Assembly (NCBI GenBank): GCA_964608965.1
Contig: CAZSPZ010000004.1
Span: 1-64,000, forward strand
Direction of reading: 5' to 3'
DNA: 64,000 nucleotides
Source of the DNA: UBA10908 sp964608965
GTDB lineage: Bacteria > Bacillota > Clostridia > Peptostreptococcales > Anaerovoracaceae
The position numbers were made by a program, and so were the translations under genes. Below, piece by piece: positions 16,765 through 23,921 of this stretch (position 1 is its first letter; each line of letters opens with the position of its first letter). Under the pieces are notes generated by a model. That model worked only from the letters and a program-made list of their open reading frames with translations. It was not told the DNA's origin and did no database searches.

Positions 16765-17967
16765 TTACGATTTGCTCCTTATGCATTCATACAGCGACTT
16801 ACCCGGGCCCAGCTTGTTAAATAATACGACGAGTATGAGCGCGGCGGCCAGCGACAAAACCGCCCCGAAGACAAAGGGGGCTGCCGGACCGATTTTATAC
16901 CAAAGAAGGCCTGCGATAACGCTCGCAGGCAGAAGGGCAACTCCCACGACAGTCGCATGCAGACCCAGCATGGTCCCTTTTAAGTTTTGGGGTGCGATTT
17001 CAGTGATCATAGCCCTTTCGACGCCGGAAATCATAGCGGTATAAAAGCCGTAGAGAACAAACAAAAGAATAAAAGTTGTTTGATGATTCGAAAAGGCGAA
17101 GCCTAAATAAACCGCGGAAAAAATCAGATAACCTGCCACGAGCACGCACTTTCGGCCAAGCTTATCGGACAACTTTCCGAAAGGAATCGCCAGCAATGCA
17201 GCGGTCAAGTTATAAACAAGATATAAAAGCACGACATTCATGTCGCTGAATCCGATGTTGTTTGCCCTAAGCAGCAAGAACGCATTGGAAGAATTGCCCA
17301 ATGTGAAAATAAAAGCGATCGCCAGGTAGAGCTTCAGGTTTCCGTCGATATTTTTCAGATTGTGCCAGAAGCGTTCCTTTTCTATTTCTTTGGAGGCGGT
17401 TTTTTTCATTTTTTCTTCTTTGACAAATAAAAGTGCAAAAAGGCCTAAGACGGCAGGGATTGCGGAAAGCGCGAATACTTTTTTATAGTCGAACGCCCCG
17501 ACCGTGTCTGCGAGGAGAAGATAAGCAAAAAGTATTCCCAAGGCGCTTCCGGCTTTGTCCAGCGCCTTGTGGATTCCGAAAGACTTTCCCATATGCGCGG
17601 AATCCGCGCTTTCCGCCACGAGTGCATCTCTTGGCGCCGTTCGAATGCCCTTGCCGATACGATCTATGATGCGGGCAAATAAAATACCCGTCCAGGAAGC
17701 GGCCCAGATCAGCGCCACTTTGTAAACCAAACCACCCGCGTATCCAAGAAAGGCTACCGGTTTCCTGTTGAAATATTTATCTGTGACATATCCGCTGTAA
17801 ACCTTTAATAAGCTCGCGACGCTTTCTGCGATGCCCTCGATAATACCAAGAAGCACCGGCGTCGCCCCAAAGGCCCCCGTAAGGTAAAGGGGAATCAGCG
17901 GGTAAACCATTTCCGAACTCAGATCCGAAAAAAAACTTACGAATCCGAGCAATATAATATTTGTCAT
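16765..17967 (-). CDS. Major facilitator superfamily transporter
   Basis: A 400-residue MFS permease with about 12 helices and the loop motif DRIGKGIRTAPRDALVAE between helices 4 and 5. The subfamily is not one I can assign to a substrate. Coupling to mntP and divergence from a Zn/Cd efflux operon suggest metal- or drug-related export, but this is context only. GAGGAAAA precedes the ATG. Confidence 0.85.
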   Translation of the reverse strand: MTNIILLGFVSFFSDLSSEMVYPLIPLYLTGAFGATPVLLGIIEGIAESVASLLKVYSGYVTDKYFNRKPVAFLGYAGGLVYKVALIWAASWTGILFARIIDRIGKGIRTAPRDALVAESADSAHMGKSFGIHKALDKAGSALGILFAYLLLADTVGAFDYKKVFALSAIPAVLGLFALLFVKEEKMKKTASKEIEKERFWHNLKNIDGNLKLYLAIAFIFTLGNSSNAFLLLRANNIGFSDMNVVLLYLVYNLTAALLAIPFGKLSDKLGRKCVLVAGYLIFSAVYLGFAFSNHQTTFILLFVLYGFYTAMISGVERAMITEIAPQNLKGTMLGLHATVVGVALLPASVIAGLLWYKIGPAAPFVFGAVLSLAAALILVVLFNKLGPGKSLYECIRSKS

Positions 17968-17983
17968 GCTGTTTTTCCTCGCT

Positions 17984-18024
17984 CAAATACAAATAGTTTT
18001 ATACGTTTTCGGTGTATTTGTCAA
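17984..18024 (-). promoter_or_regulatory. Promoter of the MFS-mntP operon with flanking dyad
   Basis: On the minus strand: TTGACA (18024-18019), 17-bp spacer, TAAAAC (18001-17996). CAAATAC (17984-17990) and GTATTTG (18014-18020) form a 7-bp inverted repeat bracketing the -10 region, a possible operator. Confidence 0.5.
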
Positions 18025-18031
18025 GAAAGGG

Positions 18032-18079
18032 TTGACAGCGCGGGACACTAGTCGTACTATACGTATGAACAAGTATTCA
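18032..18079 (+). promoter_or_regulatory. Zn/Cd efflux operon promoter and SmtB/CzrA-type operator
   Basis: TTGACA (18032-18037), exact 17-bp spacer, TACTAT (18055-18060). Immediately downstream, TGAACAAGTATTCA (18066-18079) is a TGAA-N6-TTCA dyad very like the operator of SmtB/CzrA-family zinc repressors. It would cover the transcription start, so the first gene's product probably represses its own operon. Confidence 0.8.
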
Positions 18080-18103
18080 GATGAAAACAAGGGAGGTGTC
18101 GAT

Positions 18104-18397
18104 ATGCAGAAAGAGATATCCGAAGTGATGCTATACAACCTGGCAGACCTTTTTAAGACGTTCGGCGATACGACCCGCATAAGGATTCTCTATGCCTTAA
18201 TGGATAAAGACATGTGCGTGCAGGACTTGGCCGGCGCAATCGGCGCAACGCAATCTGCGGTCTCCCACCAACTTAGAATCTTAAAGCAGGCAGATCTGGT
18301 AAGGTTTCACAAGCAAGGTAAAAATGCGGTATATTCTCTGGCAGACGACCATGTTCATTCCATCATCAAACAGGGAACAGACCACTTGACAGAGTAG
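18104..18397 (+). CDS. ArsR/SmtB-family metal-sensing repressor
   Basis: A 97-residue winged-helix repressor. The ATG at 18104 follows GGGAGGTG by 5 bp; in-frame upstream ATGs would overlap the operator and promoter. The recognition helix region is GATQSAVSHQLRILKQA. The C-terminal helix holds D81-x-H83-x10-H94-x2-E97, exactly the alpha-5 zinc site of SmtB and CzrA, and the alpha-3 region lacks the CxC of arsenic or cadmium sensors, so Zn(II) (perhaps also Co(II)) is the likely inducer. It leads the operon with an HMA protein and an efflux ATPase. Confidence 0.92.
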   Translation: MQKEISEVMLYNLADLFKTFGDTTRIRILYALMDKDMCVQDLAGAIGATQSAVSHQLRILKQADLVRFHKQGKNAVYSLADDHVHSIIKQGTDHLTE

Positions 18398-18435
18398 AGA
18401 ACAGATCAGTGAACGGAACAAAGGAAGGATTAAAA

Positions 18436-18654
18436 ATGAAGAAACAATTTAAAGTAAAGAACCTGGATTGCGCAAACTGCGCCGCAAAGCTGGAGAACGG
18501 AATAAAGAAATTGGGGGGTGTAAAGAATGCCAGCGTCAACTTTATGTCACAAAAACTGACACTGGAAGCCGACGACGAAACATTCGGAGAAGTTCTGGAT
18601 AAGGCCTCGATCCTCTGCAAGAAATTAGATCCAAAGTGGGAAATCATAAAATAG
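18436..18654 (+). CDS. Free-standing HMA metal-binding protein of the Zn/Cd efflux operon
   Basis: A 72-residue HMA domain whose metal loop is LDCANC (D11, C12, C15). The aspartate before the first Cys is typical of the N-terminal domains of Zn/Cd/Pb ATPases (DCxxC), unlike the MxCxxC of CopZ. The ATG at 18436 follows AAGGAAGG. It ends 12 bp before the ATPase gene, which lacks an HMA domain. The domain therefore appears to be supplied as a separate protein. Confidence 0.87.
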   Translation: MKKQFKVKNLDCANCAAKLENGIKKLGGVKNASVNFMSQKLTLEADDETFGEVLDKASILCKKLDPKWEIIK

Positions 18655-18666
18655 AGAGGATGCAAC

Positions 18667-20433
18667 ATGAACTGGCAGCTTGGACTTACTCTTTTCATAT
18701 ATTTTTTGGTCGGAGGCTCAATATTATTGAAGGCCGGTCGAAATATTCTAAGAGGACAAATTTTTGACGAAAACTTCCTGATGAGTATCGCTACCATAGG
18801 AGCTCTTTTCCTTGGAGAATACAGCGAAGCCATATCCGTTATGGTTCTATATAGGATAGGCGAATACTTTCAGGATTACGCTGTGGGCAAATCCAGGAAA
18901 TCCATCGCAGATTTAATGGATATACGACCCGATTATGCGAACATAGAAAAAGACGGCGAGCTTGTCCGGGTTTCTCCCGAAGAAGTCTCCGTGGGCGATG
19001 TGATCATCATCAAACCCGGCGAACGGGTTCCTTTAGACGGAAACATCATAGAAGGTTCCTCCCGACTCGATGTCGCCGCTTTAACCGGTGAATCCATGCC
19101 AAGAGATGTCGAGACGGGTCAGGAAGTTTTAAGCGGGACAGCGAATTTGAACGGTCTTCTTAAAGTGTCCGTCACGAAATCCGCAGGAGAGTCTACCGCA
19201 GCACGTATTTTGGATCTCGTGGAAAGCGCCGGCAGCAATAAAGGTAAAACGGAAAACTTCATTACACGCTTTGCAAGATACTACACTCCTATTGTCTGTG
19301 CGCTTGCCGCTGCCATCATCCTGATCCCGCCGCTTTTTACGGGGCAGCCCTGGGAGACCTGGATAGAAAGAGGCTTAATCTTTCTCGTTATTTCCTGCCC
19401 CTGCGCGCTCGTCATTTCTGTTCCGCTCAGTTTTTTCGGCGGCATCGGAGGAGCTTCGGGTAAAGGAATACTCATCAAAGGCGGCAACTTTTTAGAAGCC
19501 CTGGCAAAAGCGGATACTGTCGTGTTCGATAAGACAGGCACTCTTACCAATGGTGTTTTTACCGTAGTCGCCGTACATCCTCAAGTGATGCCCGAAGCAA
19601 AGCTTCTTGAAATCGCAGCCCATGCGGAGAGTTTCAGCGATCATCCTATTTCTGTTTCCGTAAAAAAAGCATACGGGGAGCGCGTCGATAAAGCACGGGT
19701 TTACGACGTGAACGAAACACCGGGAAGAGGCGTTGTGGCAAGGGTAGACAATATGACAGTCGCCTGCGGCAACCATCGCTTAATGGAAAGCCTCGGGATA
19801 CCTTATAGAGAATGTCACCTGCCCGGAACCGCCGTGCATGTGGCAATAGACGGAATATACGAAGGGCATATCATCATATCCGATACGCTCAAGGAAGATG
19901 CCGTCGAAGCAGTTGCCGGCCTTAAAAAAATGGGCATCCGCCGCATTGTGATGCTGACCGGGGATAAAGAAGCGATTGCCTCTGCCACGGCAAAAGAGCT
20001 TGGCATCGATGAATATTACGCAGAACTTCTTCCGGTGGATAAAGTAACGCTGACGGAAAAAATGATGGCGGAAAACGGAGAAAAATCCCATTTGGTCTTT
20101 GTCGGTGACGGCATCAACGATGCGCCTGTGCTTGCGCGGGCAGATGTAGGAATCGCCATGGGATCGTTAGGTTCGGCCGCCGCGGTGGAAGCTGCGGATA
20201 TTGTGCTGATGAACGACAACCCAAAAGATATTCAGCTTGCTGTTCGCATCGCAAAACGCACCATTAAGATCGTTTATCAAAACATCACGTTTGCCCTTGG
20301 TGTAAAAGTCCTTGTTCTGCTCTTTGCCGCCGTAGGCTATGCCAGCATGTGGTGGGCAATTTTCGCAGATACAGGAGTCAGCGTTCTGGCTATATTGAAT
20401 GCGATGCGCGCCATGCATATCGGAAAAAAGTAA
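18667..20433 (+). CDS. Zn/Cd/Pb-translocating P1B-type ATPase, without N-terminal HMA domain
   Basis: A 588-residue metal-efflux ATPase. The membrane metal site is C244-P245-C246 followed by ALVISVPLSFFGG, the signature of the Zn/Cd/Pb (ZntA/CadA) group. D288 in DKTGT is phosphorylated, SDHPIS is the HP loop and GDGINDAPVLARAD the hinge. It is shorter than most relatives because translation starts directly at the first membrane helix; the HMA domain is the preceding gene. AGAGGA precedes the ATG. Control by the SmtB-like repressor is expected. Confidence 0.94.
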   Translation: MNWQLGLTLFIYFLVGGSILLKAGRNILRGQIFDENFLMSIATIGALFLGEYSEAISVMVLYRIGEYFQDYAVGKSRKSIADLMDIRPDYANIEKDGELVRVSPEEVSVGDVIIIKPGERVPLDGNIIEGSSRLDVAALTGESMPRDVETGQEVLSGTANLNGLLKVSVTKSAGESTAARILDLVESAGSNKGKTENFITRFARYYTPIVCALAAAIILIPPLFTGQPWETWIERGLIFLVISCPCALVISVPLSFFGGIGGASGKGILIKGGNFLEALAKADTVVFDKTGTLTNGVFTVVAVHPQVMPEAKLLEIAAHAESFSDHPISVSVKKAYGERVDKARVYDVNETPGRGVVARVDNMTVACGNHRLMESLGIPYRECHLPGTAVHVAIDGIYEGHIIISDTLKEDAVEAVAGLKKMGIRRIVMLTGDKEAIASATAKELGIDEYYAELLPVDKVTLTEKMMAENGEKSHLVFVGDGINDAPVLARADVGIAMGSLGSAAAVEAADIVLMNDNPKDIQLAVRIAKRTIKIVYQNITFALGVKVLVLLFAAVGYASMWWAIFADTGVSVLAILNAMRAMHIGKK

Positions 20434-20465
20434 GGAGAGAAGTGAACTTGACGGATAAAGAAAAC

Positions 20466-20493
20466 AAAGTGACCGTATCGGTCACTTTTTTTG
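20466..20493 (+). terminator. Terminator of the Zn/Cd efflux operon
   Basis: AAAGTGACCG (20466-20475), TAT, CGGTCACTTT (20479-20488): a perfect 10-bp stem followed by T-rich sequence. Confidence 0.9.
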
Positions 20494-20501
20494 TTTTCAT
20501 T

Positions 20502-20591
20502 CGCTATTTCGGGGATCCTTTTATAACGGCTGTTTCGACAGCTGGTCGCTATTTAAGGAATCCGTTTATAATGGCTGTTTCGGCAGCTTCT
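20502..20591 (-). repeat. Tandem duplication of the last 45 bp of the SufB-like gene
   Basis: Positions 20547-20591, which encode the gene's last residues and its stop, are followed on the minus strand by a second 45-bp copy at 20502-20546 with 37 of 45 identical bases. The copy keeps the same reading frame and its own stop codon (20504-20506), so read-through of the first stop would add a near-repeat of the tail (AVETAVIKGSPK). Confidence 0.8.
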
Positions 20592-21484
20592 TCTGTAAGT
20601 CCAAGCGTTCGCAACTTTAAAATCTGTTCTCCCGCGATTTTGCCGATGGCCGCCTCGTGGATGAGCGCTGCGTCTTTATTGTTGGCAATGAGCTTGGGAG
20701 AGGCCTCCACGCGTCCGTTGTCGGCCAAGATCGCATCGCATTCGGAATGTCCTGTACACTCGGCGTTTCCGATAATCGTGGACTGATATTCCTGTCTGGA
20801 ATTACCTTTTGCCACGGAACGGGATATCAGGTTTACGCCGCTGCCGTCGCCGTTCAACTCGACGGTAAAGTAAGTTTTCGCGGTCTCTTCGTGATCTGTT
20901 AAGAGGCGTTCTTTAATAACGAGCGTAGCTCCTTTCCCAAGGACTGCGGAAGTATGGCGTTCTGTATCGGTTACGCCGCCCAATTGCGAAGTATCCATTT
21001 CCAGATAAGCATTCTCCGACAGCGTGCATTCGGTTTGCGGGTCGATGCTTTTTCTCCCTTGTTCTTCTCCTGTCCCGATGTGTTTTTCCATGTAGAGAAC
21101 TTTAGAGTTTTTTTCTAAAAAGAAGCGATGTATTCCGCTGTGCCTTGCCGGTTCTCCGTTTTCGGTATGAATTCCGCAGCCGGCAACGATGGTCACATCG
21201 GCGCCTTCGCCTACAAAAAAGTCGTTGTAGACCAGGTCGTTTATATTGCCTTTTGTTACGCATGCAGGAATAAAAACATTTTCCCCTTTCGTTCCGGGGG
21301 CAATTTTTATTTCAAGTCCCGAAGAACCTTCTTTAGACTCAATCTTAATATTATCGGTGGAAGCTCTTCCCAGGCTCTGACAATTTGAACGGATGTTAAA
21401 AGCGCCTTTAAAAGACTGTCCGTCAAAATCAGCGACGATGCCCAGCAGCTCCCTGGTTGTTTTGTCGATTTGCGGATTATTCAT
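20549..21484 (-). CDS. SufB/SufD-like Fe-S assembly protein (SmsB-type)
   Basis: A 311-residue protein of the SufBD core family, the beta-helical platform that works with the SufC ATPase to build Fe-S clusters. It is shorter than E. coli SufB (about 495) and SufD (about 423), as in the two-gene systems of anaerobes. The ATG at 21484 has GGAGG 8 bp upstream and overlaps the end of the SufC-like gene. The conserved C-terminal block with TGHSECDAI and LIHEAAIGKIAGEQ is present. No sufS, sufU or sufE accompanies it; iscS at 13-14 kb could supply sulfur. Confidence 0.88.
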   Translation of the reverse strand: MNNPQIDKTTRELLGIVADFDGQSFKGAFNIRSNCQSLGRASTDNIKIESKEGSSGLEIKIAPGTKGENVFIPACVTKGNINDLVYNDFFVGEGADVTIVAGCGIHTENGEPARHSGIHRFFLEKNSKVLYMEKHIGTGEEQGRKSIDPQTECTLSENAYLEMDTSQLGGVTDTERHTSAVLGKGATLVIKERLLTDHEETAKTYFTVELNGDGSGVNLISRSVAKGNSRQEYQSTIIGNAECTGHSECDAILADNGRVEASPKLIANNKDAALIHEAAIGKIAGEQILKLRTLGLTEEAAETAIINGFLK

Positions 21485-22217
21485 TTTCTGCAACCTCCGA
21501 TCCATGTCCGTGTCCGCAGACAGAACATTCGTTGTTCTTGCAGATCAGTCTTGGGAATATGGTACCTCTTGGCCCGTGCAAGCCGATTTTTCCTTCGTTG
21601 ATCAGGATAATCTCGTCCGCAATGGACAGGATGCGTTCCTGATGAGAGATAATCATCAGCGAAGCATCGCGCTCTTCTCTGATTTTTTCAAAGACACGGA
21701 TAAGGTTGTTAAAGCTCCATAAATCGATTCCCGCTTCCGGTTCGTCGAATATGACAAGCTTGGATTTCCTTGTCAGGACGCTGGCAATCTCTATCCGCTT
21801 GATTTCTCCTCCGGAAAGGTGTGTGCCGACCGCGCGTTCAAGGTAGGCTGCCGCATCAAGACCGACTCTTGCCAAAAGTTCTTTCAACTCTTCTTCTGTC
21901 ATCGCTTTGCCGTTGGCAAGCGTTAAGAGGTCTCGTACCGTGATTCCCTTAAAGCGTACCGGTTGCTGGAATGCGAAGCTTATGCCCTTTTGGGCTCTTT
22001 GGGTCGGGTCAAGGTGAACCAGCTCCTCGCCGTCCAGCAAAATGCTTCCCGAATCGGGAAGTTCAATGCCGGCAATCAGCTTCGCGAGTGTCGTCTTTCC
22101 TCCGCCGTTTGGGCCGGTAAGCGCGATGAGCTTGCCACTGGGGATCACCAGGTCGATATGATTTATGATTTTTCGTCCTTCAGGTGTAGAGAAGGATAAG
22201 TCTTTGATTTCAAGCAC
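21477..22217 (-). CDS. sufC: SufC-like ABC ATPase (SmsC-type)
   Basis: A 246-residue soluble ABC ATPase that powers Fe-S assembly on its SufB-like partner. Walker A is GPNGGGKTTLAK, the signature is LSGGEIKRIEIASVL and Walker B is KLVIFDEPEAGID. The start codon is GTG at 22217, after CAGGAG. The C-terminus carries two CxxC-type pairs near the end (CKNNECSVCGHGHG), an unusual His/Cys-rich tail. It is the first gene of a two-gene operon; gene_symbol refers to family membership. Confidence 0.92.
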   Translation of the reverse strand: MLEIKDLSFSTPEGRKIINHIDLVIPSGKLIALTGPNGGGKTTLAKLIAGIELPDSGSILLDGEELVHLDPTQRAQKGISFAFQQPVRFKGITVRDLLTLANGKAMTEEELKELLARVGLDAAAYLERAVGTHLSGGEIKRIEIASVLTRKSKLVIFDEPEAGIDLWSFNNLIRVFEKIREERDASLMIISHQERILSIADEIILINEGKIGLHGPRGTIFPRLICKNNECSVCGHGHGSEVAENE

Positions 22218-22287
22218 GTTTGTTCTCCTGTTTCTGCTTATGTCGGGCGCGCGAAACTCTTTGTGAGCCTATGTCGGCGCGGTTATC

Positions 22288-22338
22288 ATTGTAACACCGG
22301 TCGCGTGTGTTGTAAAATGGTATTTAGAGGATTAGAAT
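22288..22338. promoter_or_regulatory. Back-to-back divergent promoters sharing a -35 region (sufC-like / thiN)
   Basis: Minus strand: TTTACA (22316-22311), 17 bp, TACAAT (22293-22288) for the SufC-like gene. Plus strand: TTGTAA (22310-22315), 17 bp, TAGAAT (22333-22338) for the thiN-nrdG operon. The two -35 boxes overlap on opposite strands, so polymerase binding at one should exclude the other. Confidence 0.6.
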
Positions 22339-22359
22339 GATACGGAAGAGGGCGCAACA

Positions 22360-23043
22360 TTGACTAAAAAGAAAAAATGCAATCCCCCCATTTGTTATTT
22401 AATAGGAGCAGGCGACTTTGCTTCGCAGGCTTTTATTGCCCGTCCCCCGCAAGAGGGAGATTTTGTCGTGGCCGCAGATGGCGGCTACGATTCTTTGCGA
22501 TCCCTGGGATCTTTTCAGGTTGAACCTGACCTTTTGGTGGGAGATTTCGATTCTTTGGATTCCATTCCCACCGGCGGCGGAATCATTCGCTACCCTTCCC
22601 AGAAAAATCAGACCGATATGTTCCTTGCTTTGGAAGAAGGCCTGGCACGTGGATATAAGCTGTTTTTTATGTTCGGAGGCACAGGCGGGAGATTGGACCA
22701 CACCGTAGGTAATTTTCAAATTTTGTCGTATATTGCGCACAAAGGGGCTCAAGGTTTTCTTATTGGAGAACAGGAAAATGTTACGCTGATCAAAGACCGG
22801 GCGTTGCGTTTTACCAGCGAAGCCAAAGGAACCGTATCCGTGTTCAGTCATGGAGGACAGGCAAGAGGCGTCAGTCTTACAGGCCTTCGCTACACCCTTT
22901 CAAACGCTAGGCTGAAACCGGATTTCCCCCTTGGCGTGAGCAATGCATTTATAGGTTTTGCCTCGGAGATTTTTGTCGGCAAAGGAGAACTTTTGATTAT
23001 TTGGAGCGGAGACGTATATAAGACCGTGGAGCTTGGCGAATGA
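22360..23043 (+). CDS. thiN: Thiamine pyrophosphokinase
   Basis: A 227-residue cytoplasmic enzyme that converts thiamine and ATP to thiamine diphosphate. Family motifs are AADGGYDSL, LLVGDFDSL, QKNQTDMFLALEE and GGTGGRLDHTVGN. The start is TTG at 22360 after GGAAGAGGG; an ATG at 22337 is out of frame. It overlaps nrdG by 4 bp (ATGA), so the two are coupled. I see no TPP riboswitch upstream, consistent with a salvage enzyme rather than a biosynthetic one. Confidence 0.92.
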   Translation: MTKKKKCNPPICYLIGAGDFASQAFIARPPQEGDFVVAADGGYDSLRSLGSFQVEPDLLVGDFDSLDSIPTGGGIIRYPSQKNQTDMFLALEEGLARGYKLFFMFGGTGGRLDHTVGNFQILSYIAHKGAQGFLIGEQENVTLIKDRALRFTSEAKGTVSVFSHGGQARGVSLTGLRYTLSNARLKPDFPLGVSNAFIGFASEIFVGKGELLIIWSGDVYKTVELGE

Positions 23044-23747
23044 GGATAAGAGGATTTCAAACGCTGACCCTGTTGGACTATCCCGGACGTATTGCAGCTA
23101 CGGTGTTTACCGAAGGCTGCAATTTTCGCTGTCCTTTCTGCCACAATGCATCGCTGGTCGACATGGGCGGTGAAGAGGCATGCATCGCAGAGGCCGAAGT
23201 ACTTTCCCACCTGGAAAAGCGGAAAGGCAAATTGACAGGCTTGTGCATCACCGGCGGCGAGCCGACCATGCAAAGCGGCCTTCCGGCTTTCATCCGAAGC
23301 GTGAAAGCTCTTGGCTACGCAGTCAAACTGGACACGAACGGCGCTTTACCCGATGCGCTTTCTGCTCTGCTGGATGCAGAATTACTGGATTACGTTGCGA
23401 TGGATATAAAGAATTGCAGAGAAAAGTATGCCGCTACCGCCGGCGTGCCCGGAGCGCATGCCGGGGAAAAACTGCTGACGAATGTCGAAAAAAGCATCGC
23501 GCTCATCAAGAACGCCGGTATCCCTTTCGAATTTCGAACAACAGTCGTCAAAGAGTTGCATACTCCGGAGGATATGGAGCGGCTTGGAGAATGGCTGGCC
23601 GGCGAGCAGCCGTATTTCCTCCAGACATTTGTTGACTCGGGTGACATTCTCTCTCCCGGACTGAGCGCCTGCACAAAAGACGAAATGGAGGCCATGTGCC
23701 TGATATTAAAGCATTTTGTGCCCAAAGCAGCCCTCCGGGGAATCTAG
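23040..23747 (+). CDS. nrdG: Anaerobic ribonucleotide reductase activating protein (radical SAM)
   Basis: A 235-residue radical-SAM enzyme that makes the glycyl radical on NrdD. The cluster motif is C27-NFR-C31-PF-C34, and the SAM-binding GGE is in ITGGEPTMQ. It is longer than E. coli NrdG (about 154) and fits the larger NrdG2-type activators common in anaerobic Firmicutes. It lies 174 bp upstream of nrdD, which has its own promoter. Confidence 0.92.
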   Translation: MRIRGFQTLTLLDYPGRIAATVFTEGCNFRCPFCHNASLVDMGGEEACIAEAEVLSHLEKRKGKLTGLCITGGEPTMQSGLPAFIRSVKALGYAVKLDTNGALPDALSALLDAELLDYVAMDIKNCREKYAATAGVPGAHAGEKLLTNVEKSIALIKNAGIPFEFRTTVVKELHTPEDMERLGEWLAGEQPYFLQTFVDSGDILSPGLSACTKDEMEAMCLILKHFVPKAALRGI

Positions 23748-23808
23748 TTTTCTCGCTCTTTCCATAGGATTGCAATATACTGTAAATTGTACATGAAAAA
23801 AAATAAAC

Positions 23809-23859
23809 CACTACATATAGTGACTTCCTGTTGACACCACCCCCCGCATTTTATAGAAT
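23809..23859 (+). promoter_or_regulatory. nrdD promoter with upstream NrdR-type box
   Basis: TTGACA (23831-23836), exact 17-bp spacer, TAGAAT (23854-23859). Just upstream, CACTACATATAGTG (23809-23822) closely resembles the NrdR box consensus (palindromic around ATATAT). NrdR boxes usually come in pairs three helical turns apart; I found only one convincing copy. NrdR would repress when dNTP levels are high. Confidence 0.7.
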
Positions 23860-23921
23860 GAAGTTACACAAATCAGAGAAATTTTTCTCTGATCGATCAA
23901 TATATAGATAGGGAGAGCATC

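Noticed and set aside
22218..22359. A TPP riboswitch before thiN
   Set aside because: The conserved CUGAGA and ACCUGA parts of the THI element are not present; the gap is filled by two divergent promoters.
23771..23785. A second NrdR box (TGCAATATACTGTA) upstream of nrdD
   Set aside because: Only about half of the positions match and its spacing to the good box (40 bp) is not the usual 31-32 bp.
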